Source of the DNA: Adineta ricciae
Lineage: Eukaryota > Rotifera > Eurotatoria > Adinetida > Adinetidae
Length of the DNA stretch: 64,000 bases
Reading direction: 5' to 3'
Assembly (NCBI GenBank): GCA_905250025.1
Contig: CAJNOJ010000438.1
Coordinates: 1-64,000, forward strand
In this document: in pieces, positions 1 through 12,096 of the stretch
Position numbering within the stretch: position 1 is the stretch's first letter
Layout of the letters: each line of letters begins with the position of its first letter
Translations under genes and position numbers: made by a program
Notes under the pieces: model-generated
What the model was told of the DNA's origin: nothing
Seen by the model: the letters and a program-made list of their open reading frames with translations, nothing else
Databases searched by the model: none

Positions 1-658
1 GATTTTTCAAAGCAAATATGATACAACTGTAAGTGTATTGAAAATTCTACTCTATGTATATATAGTTTGATTATCTTATGACAATCTTTGTAGAATTAAA
101 ATTCGACATAGTAAAGCGTTTAATAATGTTTTTACTTAATGAGAGAGTTTTGTTAGGCAAGTTGCTATATGTGTCGTTAAATGATGTTCATAATGAAAGA
201 ATTGCATATGATTGTCATATTCATATAGATGAAGATATTTGAGTTTTCTTTGTATAAAATAGGATTCAATGTTAGAACATTGTTGAGGTAAATTTCAATT
301 CTCTTGGAATATCTGTTGTGATGATGGTATTTGAAAAAGAATATAGCTCATTTATGTTTATTATCTTGTACGTTAATGTGATAATCTTTCATGAAAGAAA
401 TTGTTGTGCTGATGACATTACACCTTATCGCGTTTCCTTTAAGTACGAATAGCATTCTTTATACAAAATATGCAATTATTATGATCATAGATATTGTTAC
501 AGTTAGAATTCCTTCAAAAAATATTTTCGTAAACGAAGACACAACTATCATCACAATGTAAATTTTCAACGAACCGATCTAGATTACATCAAGAAACTGA
601 GCTGGAGCAACTCTGTTTGTAACTGTACTATCTATTGTGATTCATTTTTTGTTTAAAG
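1..658. other. AT-rich stretch, no gene supported
   Basis: No open frame, splice pattern or repeat strong enough to call. It may hold upstream exons of the uncertain membrane-protein-like region that follows. Confidence 0.4.
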
Positions 659-2332
659 GAAAAAGCAAGCATCTATGATGAAGATCGATACATAAAACAA
701 CGTAAATATATGGATATACTAACACTCATTGGAATTATTATCAGTTTCGTTGTGTTATCCTTTTTCGGTTTAAAAAAAGGGCATTGATGTAGCGGTATGT
801 ATGAATGATTTCTATGTTAACAAAGAGATATTTCTTTATGAGTCGTTTTTTATTTACTGATTAAAACTACATTTAAATATGAATATGTTCGAGAAAGAAC
901 AAGTCAACATTTAATGAAGTTGTATCTTTCGTATATTGCCCACAAAACACTCAAATTTGTAAGTTACCGAACGTTTTCGCAATAAAAACAATTGTCACAA
1001 GAAGTGTACTCTCGAATGTTTAAAAAAAGTTTTTCAGCTCAGAATTTGTTTATCGAAGAAGTATGAAAGGAACGTAAAGAAAATCTATCCGAAAATGATG
1101 TTAACAATGACTGATTTCTTTTTATACATTCTTTTATATAGAAATGTTTCCTAATAAATGAAGTCGACCGTTGCGATGTTACATTGGGTATTAGTATGAG
1201 TTGTATCGGCATTATTGCATTAATATTATTGTTGGTCATATTGGTCAAGCTCTATTCTGGTACACTCCAAGAAAGTGTTGACAGATTGATCTTTGACAAC
1301 AAGATAAAGGTATTTTATTTTCTTATTTCTTTTTTTTACTTATTCATTTCGCTCATATATTCGTAGTATGCATTTTTTGTTCATTCTAAATGCATACAAA
1401 GCACTGCACCCCCGTTACGATTCAACACTGAATGAAAGATTCTCTTATAATTCAGTTTAAATTCCTTTTTAGAGTGTATTCAAATACTTTTCATATTCGT
1501 TTGATTCTTTAGATGATAACAATCCTCCTTTGATACTGAAGTACTTTATCTGAGTCATTCTTTTTCCAGTTAGGTATTTTGATGCACCCAAAATGAAATC
1601 TCCATTCTGTGTTAAGCGAACAAACGGATTTATGATGAAACGAAAGAGTTCGTATTGCAGATTTCTCTTGTTAAAACTATTGGAATGATGGAAGAGATCA
1701 CTTATTAAACAAATTTTATTCGCCTGAATAAATTATGATCATTTCAGAATAAGTCCGAAATAGATGATCTTCATCAGCTTTTCTTGGAATTCAGAAGTAA
1801 TTCTGAACTTTTTCAAAGAATTGCAATTATCGTTGTACTACTACTTCATAGAGCCAATTTTTATGCTGAAAAGCTCTATGAAATCTAATAGAACGAAGTT
1901 AAGAAAGTGTTGTTAGTAGCCAAACTCAACACTACGAAGAACGAAACGAAAAGACAAAGTCTAAAACTCGTCAAATTCTCTTCATTAGTGTTATAAAGAA
2001 CTTTTCATAGGTAATCTGTTAAGCATTAAGAATATTGTTCTGAGACGCAAGTTCTTCGATCAAAGTATCCATGGAGATCATTCTATCCTGTATATACACG
2101 AAAAGAATGGAGGATGAATGGCATTTTGGAAAATCTTTCAAGTCAAGAATTGTTCATCAAAGTTTTCTTTTAGGATTATGTTGTTGCATCATTATCATGT
2201 GATTGTGAATCATTGTCCAATCAATATCTGAAATTAATTCATATATACAATCGTATGATGTCGTCGTTTTTCCGTCGTCACGATCAAGGAAACCAAGCAG
2301 TTTTGGACAAACTAAAGACAAATCCAGTTTGA
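659..2332 (+). pseudogene. Uncertain multi-exon membrane-protein-like region, possibly a gene remnant
   Basis: Several open stretches begin directly after good 3' splice sites: 659..787, 1142..1309, 1473..1553 and 2174..2332. The first contains a hydrophobic run around the residues ILTLIGIIISFVVLSFFG. The second contains a long hydrophobic helix (GIIALILLLVILV) and ends at a plausible donor. The pieces at 1309 and 1473 join in phase 0, but three of the four stretches run into stops and no complete frame can be assembled by eye. I do not recognise the family. It is either a decayed membrane-protein gene or a real gene whose exon structure I could not resolve. Functional assignment is not possible. 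Confidence 0.28.
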
Positions 2333-3222
2333 AAATTTGTAGATGTTGTCTTATATGAAAGTCAATTACTCATGATCAATGTCAATCTTGTTGTATATCG
2401 ATAAACATAAAATCACTGTGTCAAATATTATCAATCAGAATGTATTGGAATTTTTGTTGTTTTTCCAAAATAAATGATAGTCGATTAATAAGAATTCGAT
2501 AGAAATCCGTTTTTTTCTTTCTGACCAAATGTTTGGCAGTTAACATATATTGATCGACATTTTCTGTATTGTATCGGTTATCATACTGGAAGAAAGTGGA
2601 AAGCAATTCATATGAAATGACATATTTTCATTCACGTAGTTTTATCCGCCAACAAAAACATCTGTAAGGGGACAATGTCCCCCCCCCTCTCCGTGTAGTT
2701 TTGTTCTGCCTACATCGTTGTAACAGTTCCACATTTTGACAGCAATCCTTCAAAGAGAATCAAAATGAACAACTCTTCTTCGTCGAGAGTTTCTATTCGA
2801 CAATGATGAAACCGATAAATTTTGTGTCAATTGATTGTAAGTTATGTTCGTTTTGTTAAAATGACATATTATTATTTTGAAAACAACCCATTACCTGTCA
2901 AATTTCATCTTTTTTTCGTTTCTGTCAATACCCTCAAGTGAATTGATTTCCATCCATTTAAAATTGTATAATACTATACTCTTCATTTTAATTTGCTTGT
3001 CAAAACATCGCGAGTAACTGACACAAGATTTTTTTTATTTACCTTCGATTTTTTTTGAAGAACTAAGAAAAAAATACGTTGACATATTTAAAAATTAATC
3101 AACGCGTGCCGTTTTTTTCATGAATACTTAACGAGTTTTAACAAACCCGATGCAAACGAGGACAAACAGAAAGAAACAGGAACTTTATATACACTTTTCT
3201 CTTTTTCTTGTAATAGATCGCA
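2333..3222. other. Intergenic, no gene supported
   Basis: AT-rich DNA with a C-run near 2680 that sits in the small palindrome GGGGACAATGTCCCC. A short minus-strand open frame at 2421..2606 has no recognisable domain and is not called. Confidence 0.5.
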
Positions 3223-4463
3223 ATGAATACCGATGATGTTCAGGTAAACTAAAAATTGAACTTCACTTTAACAGATTAGATCAGAAATCATCAATAATGA
3301 ATCCATTGTATGCGGACGTCAAACATTTTCCGATACCAATTCAATTATGTTTTCATCCAAATGAAAAATTTGCGTATCAATCAATGAAAATCTCGGCTAC
3401 TTCTCGCTGTAAATCCGCGCTCAATCGAAGCGATGAGTTTGGTTGTAATGTTCTCATGTATTCACTTCGATGTCGACGTTACAAACTATTTGATTTGTTA
3501 TTAAATGACATTGCAATGGATATCGATCTTCGGGCAAAAGATCGACATGGAAACACAATTGTTCATTATGTCATTGTATACAGCGAAAGAGAAAATACAG
3601 AATTACTCGAGAAATTAATCGAAAAAATGAATCAATTTCGAATTGATGTCGATCAAAGAAATACTTTTGGATTTACACCATTACTGTTGGGTAAGATATT
3701 CATTTGAAATCAATATATTGATCATTCAGTTCTATTTAGCGATATATTCTGGTCGATACGATCTTGGTTTAATTCTTTTAACTAAATCTAATGCTTCGCC
3801 ATTCGTTCGAGATTATATTCAATTGAGAAGTATCGGTGATTATATCGAAAACGATGTAAAACAAAGTAAATGTATTTCGAAGCTTGACAAAATGTATGTG
3901 AACTAGTTTTGATATAAAAATGTAATCTATTTCGATTTTGTAGTCGACCGTATTCCAATCCAGTAACTCGTGAATCAATTCGTTTTCGTCTTCGACTTTA
4001 CCAAACATTCCCATCGCGTCCGGAAACTTCATGTTCGGGTTTAAACGAAAACTTCTTCGAAAACATTTTCCCACAAGCTGTGCATGATCATTCAGGATCG
4101 ATGCGTTCCTCGATTTTATTCATGTTTCATACAAACAATTCAATGTCGAATCTATCACATCTCGTTCATCATTTAAATCAACGTTTTCCCGTACTTAACA
4201 TCACACGACGACAAATCAAAGTCAAAATTGAACAGTCTGGTGATCAATTTGAAAATTCCAAAACCAATCTTCATTTGATTCTAAGCTTCTTTGATCCAAA
4301 TCCCAGACCGAAAGCAATTCCACCAAAGCCGATAACTGCACATGAAAAAGGATTAGGTCCATTCAAACGTGCAGGAACAAAGTTGAAAATATGTCATTCT
4401 CTATCTCGATCTCATGAAAATTCCAAAATTCACTATCTCACTGTTCCTACAAATATAAAATAA
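3223..4463 (+). CDS. Ankyrin-repeat-type protein, four exons
   Basis: Exons 3223..3243, 3285..3690, 3740..3893 and 3944..4463 join in frame to give about 366 residues. The start is the ATG at 3223; the short first exon and its acceptor at 3284 are the least certain part, and an ATG at 3297 would give a slightly shorter protein. Residues about 45-170 hold ankyrin-like units: a DEFGCNVLMYSLRCRRYKLF stretch, then DRHGNTIVHYVIVYS, then NTFGFTPLLLAIYSGRYDLG. The last two match the helix-turn-helix plus GxTPL signature of ankyrin repeats. The C-terminal half is basic, low in recognisable motifs and contains a Pro-rich segment. Ankyrin repeats bind partner proteins; no partner or location can be inferred. 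AATAAA at 4519 is a likely poly(A) signal, only a few bases from the end of the convergent gene on the other strand. Confidence 0.72.
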
Positions 4464-4528
4464 TCTTAAAAAGAAAACTATTCAACTAATAATCGAAGAT
4501 ATTTCATGATTATATTTGAATAAAAGGA

Positions 4529-5008
4529 TCATACTGCTTTATCTGCATATTCAGTTGATTCGAAAAGAATCTCTCGAAGAAAACAACGTGGACGTAGTGC
4601 GTGACTTTCGACAACGTCGATGACCACAAAATAATCTCTATCCACCGGCTCACATCCTGAAAAATCTCCGATCAGATTTAACGAGATTGATATTTATCTT
4701 GTTGAATTCGAATTGAAATGACTTTGTCTTGTAAAATCGTTTTTTTTTTCAAATTTGTGCCTCACCGTCCTTTCGACCTATTCTGTTTCTTCCTGATTCA
4801 AATGGCTTTTTACTGCATGTATCTATGTGTTATCACATCGTTAAATTCAAATGGTTTTACCCTGGATAGATGTCCAGTGGATGATTGCACTCGTGTTGTC
4901 ATATTCTCGATCGTATTCAAATAGCCGAGTGCAAACAGAAAAGGAATCAGTTAGATCACATATATGCCCAGAAAATCGTAACCGTTCTGTCCATGATGAT
5001 TCATATAT
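4529..5008 (-). CDS. 3' end of an unidentified minus-strand gene (two exons seen)
   Basis: Reading the minus strand, an open exon runs from about 5008 to 4861 and ends at a donor (CAGG/GTAAAACC). The last exon, 4656..4529, starts after TTTTTCAG. The two join in phase (G + GA) and the frame ends at a TGA at 4529..4531. The joined peptide has protein-like composition, including segments FSGHICDLTDSFSVC, DNTSAIIHWTSIQGCEPVD and DYFVVIDVVESHALRPRCFL. The 5' boundary of the upper exon is unresolved, since an in-frame TGA lies just above 5008. I do not recognise the family. The gene would lie between two plus-strand genes, ending almost on top of the ankyrin gene's poly(A) signal. Confidence 0.42.
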
Positions 5009-5465
5009 TCAGTTAGTGAACGGTCGTTTTTTTCCTCTCTAAAGTTTTATTTCTCTCTTTTCCTTTTTTGTTTTTCGTCTTTTTTGACCATTTTTTACTT
5101 TTAACTCGCCGCTCGATCACTTCCAGTGACAGTGACAAGTTGTCTATGATTATTGAAACTCGAATCTACTCTTGTTTATCTTCGATTTTGAAGAGAAATC
5201 ACCCAAACAACATCTGTTTACATCTTCATCTTTTACTTATCACCAGTCCAGTCTCGATCAGAGTAAATATTTTCTTTGCTTTAGAAGTCCACACCGAGAT
5301 TTCTTTTTTGTTTAGAATTTTTAGTCATGCATTCCATAAACTCCTCACATCGTGCATCCGGAGATATTCCGTCGTCGATGTCATTGAGAGAAACTCATAT
5401 TGTAATAGCCTTACCCATCGGGTTTTTTCCTGAAATTCACTTTCGTTTTTTTTTTCTTCTTTCAG

Positions 5466-7428
5466 TATGATATCAACAGTCTGTCGGACAAGGACAAGTT
5501 CAAGTTACTGTCAGCCAAAGCTCTTGATTACGTTTGTATTGTCGATTACATGATTTGAAAAGTGAAAAAGTTTGGTGATTTGTTTTAGATTGATCAGCAT
5601 TGTGCCGTATCGATTCGTCTTGATGGAATTTATATTCCAGCTGAATTAAGGCAATTGCTTGACCATAAAAGACCTCTTCATTTAAATGTAACAACTCAAG
5701 ATGCATTTTCATTTGAGAGTAAACTTTGAAGAAAAAGAAGAGTCTTTTTATTTGTGATATTTTGTTTTCAAAGCATTTAAACGATGTGTAACAACATTTT
5801 TATCAAGAGAACGTGAATGTGATGAAAATAATCTTGGGCAAGGAAATTGGAGTATCATCGAGCAAGGAGTAAGATGTCCAGTATCATCAATCATTTTTAT
5901 GTGAGAATTTTAATTTTAGTACCAAACAACAGTTATTACGGGATATGTTTTCGATGGAATTAAAGGATACAATGTACCGAATTATGTCTTTGAGAATTTG
6001 GTGAGAAGAATATTTGGAAAGTTAAATCAATTCCTATTGACGAATTTTAGGCTTATTTTATTCGATGTCTTCGTCATCAATATCGATGTATGGTCACACT
6101 TTCATGTGAATCACCGGTGGTGAAATTATCGTCGAAATTAACCGTTTCCATAACGTAAGATTTTCAGATTATCAAAATCTTCTATTTTTGTTCGAAATTT
6201 AGACATGAATCACCAATAATTCGTCATCTTGCTGCAACTTACATGCAAAAATCGATGGTGTCAGCTGTGACTCAATGCGAAATGTATCATGTAAACCTTA
6301 TTTTACATCAAAGTAGGTTTCAACATTGTTGATTTGTTTGAAAACAAATCTTCTAGATTTAGATATGTCACCAACTATTGGAACACCTCCTCGACTAGTT
6401 CAGCCACCTGCATTGAATGATGCGCGTCTTCTTTTACCAACACTAACACAAAATATCAATAATAAATGGGACACAATGTCCTTGTCTGATGGTGAGAATG
6501 TTTATTTCTCTATCTCGTTCAATATTCTTCTTTTTTTATATCTAGCTGCACCGATCTGTGATGATCCATTAAATCTCAATGATATCCTTCAATCAGTTGC
6601 ACCAGCATCATTTGGACAAAGTTCAATACGTAAATCAATTACTTATCTGTTTTCATTTTCATTTTCTTTTTCATTCTAGAATCAACACCATCAGTAAGTC
6701 ATGCAGCCATGACTCGTCAATATCCTTCCACATCTATTACACACAACCTTACAGTAAATTCAATGAAATTTCTTTATTTTGTTGTTGAGATTGTCGTATA
6801 GAATACATTTGATCAAATGAGACTTGATGATTGTCGATTAAATCAACGCTATTTATCAAATAGTACTGAAGCCGTGAGCCCGACAGGGACAACTACGGGT
6901 ATCGATGATTACCCACACGAAGCTCGTCAACGTCGTGCACCCGTTGATCATGCATCACAATTGGGAGCGATATCCGATGTTACAGACGAAGAAGAAAGGT
7001 AAAAGTGAAGAATTTCGAAAGAAAAAAACAAAGTTCTTTACATCTAATTTTCATTCAGCGCGGCTTGGCGTGTCGATCAACGTCCATTTCATACGCAAAT
7101 TCGTACACTTCAACATCGTTTTTATTCGTATGGCATCCGTGTCGGCGAAGAATATTCTCGAATAACCTCGATTTTAAATATTCCTCCCTTAATTTCCATA
7201 ACGGAAACAGCTCGAGAACGGAAAATTGGAACGAAAAAACAATGGTACTTCTCACTTTTACTCGATGGTCATTTAATGTTAGCCTACGTTTGGGATTCCA
7301 AGAAAAACGATGCCAAACGACGTGCTTACGACACCATGGTACATCTGCTCAATACTACACACGAATTTGCGATCAAACCAGTGAAAAATAACAAATGGAA
7401 AGTTGTTAAAGCAACCCGACAACGTTGA
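5466..7428 (+). CDS. Unidentified 11-exon protein with a dsRBD-like C-terminal segment (5' end unresolved)
   Basis: Eleven exons splice without a phase break: 5466..5531, 5589..5718, 5774..5868, 5920..6000, 6051..6154, 6203..6312, 6357..6491, 6546..6629, 6680..6753, 6802..6998 and 7059..7428, about 481 residues from the first exon I can place. That exon begins after an acceptor, so an upstream start exon is missing; an ATG at 5146 is one candidate. The N-terminal half (VSIRLDGIYIPAELRQLL, FDGIKGYNVPNYVFENLAYF) looks like a compact globular domain I cannot name. The middle is Pro/Ser-rich and probably disordered. The C-terminus has a strand-strand-helix run ending WDSKKNDAKRRAYDTMVHLL, which resembles the second helix and KKxxAK signature of a double-stranded-RNA-binding domain. 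RNA binding is inference. Confidence 0.6.
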
Positions 7429-10400
7429 AAACTTTCTTTTTTTATATTCGCCCTTCTTTTATTTATTGACTTCAAAAAAAAACTCCCATCTCGCATTGAA
7501 AAGCAATCTGAAATTTCTTCTCTTGTGTTCTATTAACTATCAGTTACACCTTGTAAATCATATCACTAGTCGGTACGTTTAATTACAAGGTGAAAAGTTT
7601 GATTAGAAGGAAATTTCATCAACCTGTGGGTGGAAAATCTCGCGTGTTTTGAAGAGAGGGGAAAACGAAGGTATTTTTTATGATTGAAAACTGTTCGTGT
7701 TGAATAATCTCTAATGTTTCCTCACAGATCTATTTATATTCATGTCTAAAGATATTTTTCCGACGTAGAAATCTTGTCAAGATTGATTGTTTTTCAAGAA
7801 CATCGAAAACAAGATACTCGATTGAATTAAAATAATGTTTATCATTGATGCATGTCAATCTCATCATTGATATTCATAAGAAAGAGAAAAAACCTAAACT
7901 AATTTGTCCTTAAAGCATGTCAATATTCATCTTGGACGAAAGTACGTGTGAGGAACTTGTTGGATTGACGAATAATGTTGATGACAATATTTCTTTCGGG
8001 TATGAAAGATTAGATGAAATCTTGAAGAAGGAGAACATAAGAAAATCTTTGCTTTGTGTTTCAAATAGAATTAATCATGAAGGAGATATCTTTTTTCTTT
8101 TTCTCCTTAAGAGTATCAGATGAAATCGAACATCTGCTTCCAACTCCCATAATGTACGTATCTAACCATGAGATTGAAATTTTTTTTTCACTTGTTGAAT
8201 TAGGTTCGTTGTCAACGACTCGACTTGTCGGGCCTTTTTTTCATAGAGTGTAATAAAAATGAACAAGAAATTTGCCTTTTAGGATTAAAGCAATGGATTG
8301 AAAAGTGAACTGAATGATTTTTAGGATATTATTCATTCGTATTCACCAATGACAAATCTCCTCGCTCAGATAATCTTGTTTCTTCTTCTTCTTGTTGTTG
8401 TTCTCAGTGTTTATTTCAGTATCTTCTTTGGTTGCATTGACTACATGTCTACCCGTCTGTAAGTGCATGTTTCTTCCTCGCTTTTTTCCTCTTCTTATTC
8501 TTCTTCTTCGTCTATTAGTTTTTATTCACTATTGATGCCAATGATATTCTCTTTGGCATCATCATCATCATCATCATGTCTCTTATCTTCGAACGCGTTG
8601 CCTGTTCGACGATAGTAGTCGAGGGGAACGCCGTGTGTCGTCGACGAGCAGTAGCAGGCTAATCACATTAATGAAGAAGAAATTCTATCATCGTACTAGT
8701 GCTACCCGCCCATCCGTTCGTCCGCTTTCATTGCCTGCTGACAAGAAAAAACGCGAAGAAAGAAAAAAATGCAGATAGACGGTATCAAAGCGGTGTCTGC
8801 GGGAGAAAGAGAAGAAGCGAGGATAGCTCGCCGGCAGCTGTTACTCGACCGACGACCAATATGAACTACTATCTACTCTATTACACATCCAACGAAGAAA
8901 AAAAAAGAAGAATAGGAAAAAAAATTGCCACAAGCAAACGGGCGAACACGAACAGTTCATAGAAAAAGCATTGCTTATTGGTGGAGTCCAAAGAAAGAAA
9001 GAATTTTCCGCAAAAAAACGTTTCACCAGTACTAAAGAAGGCTATTCTTTCCCCTCTCTCTCGCTCTCTCTCTATCTATCGTTATAGAATGCATAGAATA
9101 GGAGTAGGCGACGACGCACAACACAATAACAACAACAATATTAGTTCTTCTATGACTGCTAACAAAAAAGGGGCAAGAGTAATTCCCTTTTCTTTTTTCT
9201 CTCTCTCTTTTCTCTCTTCGTCTCTTTTTCCATTCTTTGATTAAAAAGCATCAACAATATATTTAGTTCATTATCAGAAAATTGAGATTTTACGTTGGAT
9301 TTTTTCAGAGAAGAACTTTATTGAAGATAATCCCAACAAATCATGTTTTTCTCATGTGAAAACGGTTGGTAAGAGCAAACTCGTTAATTCTTCGTTTTTG
9401 TTTCTATTTATTTGTTCTATTATATGTCTAGTATTCAATAGCAATTAATCTAGTCTAATTTTATCGTCAAGCAATCATCTATAGTTCTTTTATTCAATCC
9501 TTTTTTGATCCAGGTAATACATTTCTTTCTGATGAAAATCATCAAATGAACTCGTTTCCCTTTACGTTACTCAGTAAAATCGATCAATTATTCAACAAAT
9601 CATGTTTCTTTGAGTTCATTTTTGCTTTTGTTTCCAGTAAATGATTTCCTCGTATATCTCACTGATCATACTCAGCGAAATTAATGAGTATTAAATGATG
9701 TTTTTTTATGTTTGGAGTTTCCATAGTAGATCTAGTCTTGTTTTTTCTTCATGGAACAATGATAGCTGCAGAAGGGAAGAAAACGCTGAGTGCGGAATTA
9801 GTCCGACAGTAAATAATAAAAAAGAACAGAAAAAACGGCAAGAACTCGAGCAGGCGAAATGACGAGAAGAAGAAGAAGAACAAGAGGAAAAACTGAATGC
9901 GCGTTTGTTTGAAGGGTAAAAAACGGGAATGTTCCATCGGGTTAACACATAACGGAAGCATTTCAAGAAAATGAGTTAACTATACGAGAACGCTTTCACA
10001 CCGTGTACCAGCTTTTTCTCTGTTCGTGTTCAAAATTATCCTATCAACAGAACAACTGAATATGGTGAGTAAAGAAAATAGAAGAACAGATAAAGAAAAT
10101 GTTTCTGTTCTTGCTCAACATATCTGTCAAATAATATATATATATATATATATATAGATACAATGCACGCATACGCTTCTTTGATTCTTTTTTTCATTAA
10201 AAATAGTTCATATGAGGAGAAATATTTTATTTCGAAGAGACAAAGGAAAGGAAAAGTTCTGTTCAGATGTTATTATTTATTTTCTGGTTGAAGTCATGAT
10301 TTCAATGTGGATATAACAGATCGATGTGTGACATATCTACTGGAGAGAAAAGAAAAAAAAAAAGCTTTTTTTCGATTTGTTCCCTTTAGACTCTGATCTA

Positions 10401-10625
10401 ATATTTCTTTAGCCGAAAATTTTTCTCCGGAAACGTAGCTTGTTCGAGTTCCGAGGCCGTTAATTGCTATCCGGATCCGTTTTTCTTTCTAATTCTCTTT
10501 ACTAAGACGCGCTGCTACGTACAATAGAGTACAATAAAATCATCTGTCAAGATAGAATATTTGTTCCTATCCAATTTGATTCGCGTGAAAAAGAACTTCA
10601 AATTCTACTTGACATTTTGTTTCAG
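7429..10625. other. Long intergenic/5' non-coding region upstream of the Galpha gene
   Basis: No convincing coding exon. It contains a CAT run near 8561, pyrimidine-rich tracts near 8380-8520 and 9040-9240, and a TA dinucleotide run at about 10134-10156. A good acceptor (TTTTGTTTCAG) ends at 10625, so part of this stretch is probably a 5' UTR intron or spliced-leader target of the Galpha gene. A short open frame at 7917..8123 has no recognisable domain and is not called. Confidence 0.5.
10134..10156. repeat. TA dinucleotide microsatellite
   Basis: Uninterrupted alternating TA, about 11-12 units, in the region upstream of the Galpha gene. Confidence 0.85.
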
Positions 10626-10652
10626 TTGCGTAAAAAATTACTTCCATCAAAA

Positions 10653-12096
10653 ATGGGCCTTTGTGCGTCTGGCATGAGCTCGGAAGAGCGGGAAGCCATG
10701 GAACGAAGTAAAGCCTTAGATAAACAATTAAAAGAAGATGCGGAACGAGCGGCCAAAGATGTTAAATTACTACTGCTCGGTAAGAACGACGAATTGTTCT
10801 GTTATTTCTCGAATTCGATGAATTTGGTTCAGGTGCTGGTGAATCTGGTAAATCAACAATCTTAAAACAAATGAAAATTATTCATATGGATGGATATTCC
10901 AAAGAAGATTTTGAACAATACCGTGAAGTTGTCTATTCAAACACGATTCAATCTTTAGCGACAATTATTCGCGCCATGGAAACATTAAATATTCAATTTG
11001 GTTCGACTGATCGCGAACGAGACGCCGCCATGGGTAAATATTGAACATTTGTTGTTATTTTTCTGAAAATTTCTTTTTTAGTTTTGGATAAAATATCTCG
11101 TATGGCCGATACGGAACCGTTTGAAAGTGAATTACTTGATGCAATGAAGAAATTATGGAATGACAATGGTGTTCAAACGTGTTTTAATCGTTCAAATGAA
11201 TATCAATTGAATGATTCAGCAAAATATTTCTTGGATAAACTAGATGAAATCGGTTCACCGAATTATTTACCAAGTACACAAGATATTCTTCGTACACGAG
11301 TTAAAACAACTGGTATTGTTGAAATTAATTTCACCTTCAAAGGTACAAAAGAAAGATTTTCTTGGAAGAAAAAGTCAAATTTCTTGTTTAGATTTGAACT
11401 TTCGAGTATTTGATGTCGGTGGTCAACGATCTGAACGAAAGAAATGGATTCATTGTTTCGAAGATGTCACAGCAATTATCTTTATTGTGGCTTTGAGTGA
11501 ATACGATCAAGTAAGTTGCGAGATCAACTGAGTTTATCAGATAATTCTCACCGGTCTGACCAGGTTCTTGTCGAAGATGAAACAACTAATCGTATGCACG
11601 AATCTCTTCGTCTATTCGATTCAATTTGTAATAACAAGTGGTTTGTCAACACCTCAATCATTCTCTTTTTGAATAAAAAAGATTTATTTGCTGAAAAAAT
11701 CCCTCGATCAAGTCTGGTGTAAGTGAAGACAAGATTTTTCTTTGACGAAAAAAAGCACAATTCTTCGCGTCTCTTTTAGAAAATGTTTCCCTGAATATCA
11801 AGGCAAAGATGAATATACTGAAGCGAGCGAATATATTCAAGCTCAATTTGTTGCACAAAACAAGAGCGAACAAAAAGTTTGTCTTTTCAAGAAAAGCCTT
11901 CATCGATTCAAACATTCCGCTTTGTCATTTAGGAGATTTATTGTCATTTAACCTGTGCCACAGATACTCAGAACGTGCAATTTGTCTTGTAAGGAGAAGA
12001 TTTCGAGTAGAAAACTATTGTTATTGTCGATTTTTTAGCGATGCTGTTACTGATGTCATCATAACGAATAATCTTCGTGCCAGTGGACTTTATTAA
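10653..12096 (+). CDS. Heterotrimeric G protein alpha subunit, Galpha-o type
   Basis: Eight exons (10653..10779, 10833..11033, 11082..11342, 11392..11510, 11564..11718, 11780..11876, 11933..11988, 12039..12096) give 357 residues, close to the 354 of vertebrate Galpha-o. All GTPase motifs are visible: P-loop GAGESGKST, switch I RTRVKTTG (the conserved arginine is R in RTRVKTT), switch [24 protein letters not shown], and TCATDT. The protein couples 7TM receptors to inhibitory or ion-channel signalling at the plasma membrane. The start MGLC keeps Gly2 for N-myristoylation, but the usual MGC is MGLC, so the palmitoylatable Cys is moved by one. The C-terminus reads NNLRASGLY where the family has NNLRGCGLY, so the cysteine that pertussis toxin modifies is replaced by serine. 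Exon 1 follows an acceptor at 10625, implying an upstream non-coding exon or trans-splicing. Confidence 0.96.

Noticed and set aside
2671-2696. GGGGACAATGTCCCC palindrome followed by a C-run
   Set aside because: No adjacent gene or matching second copy, so it cannot be called a terminal repeat or hairpin element.
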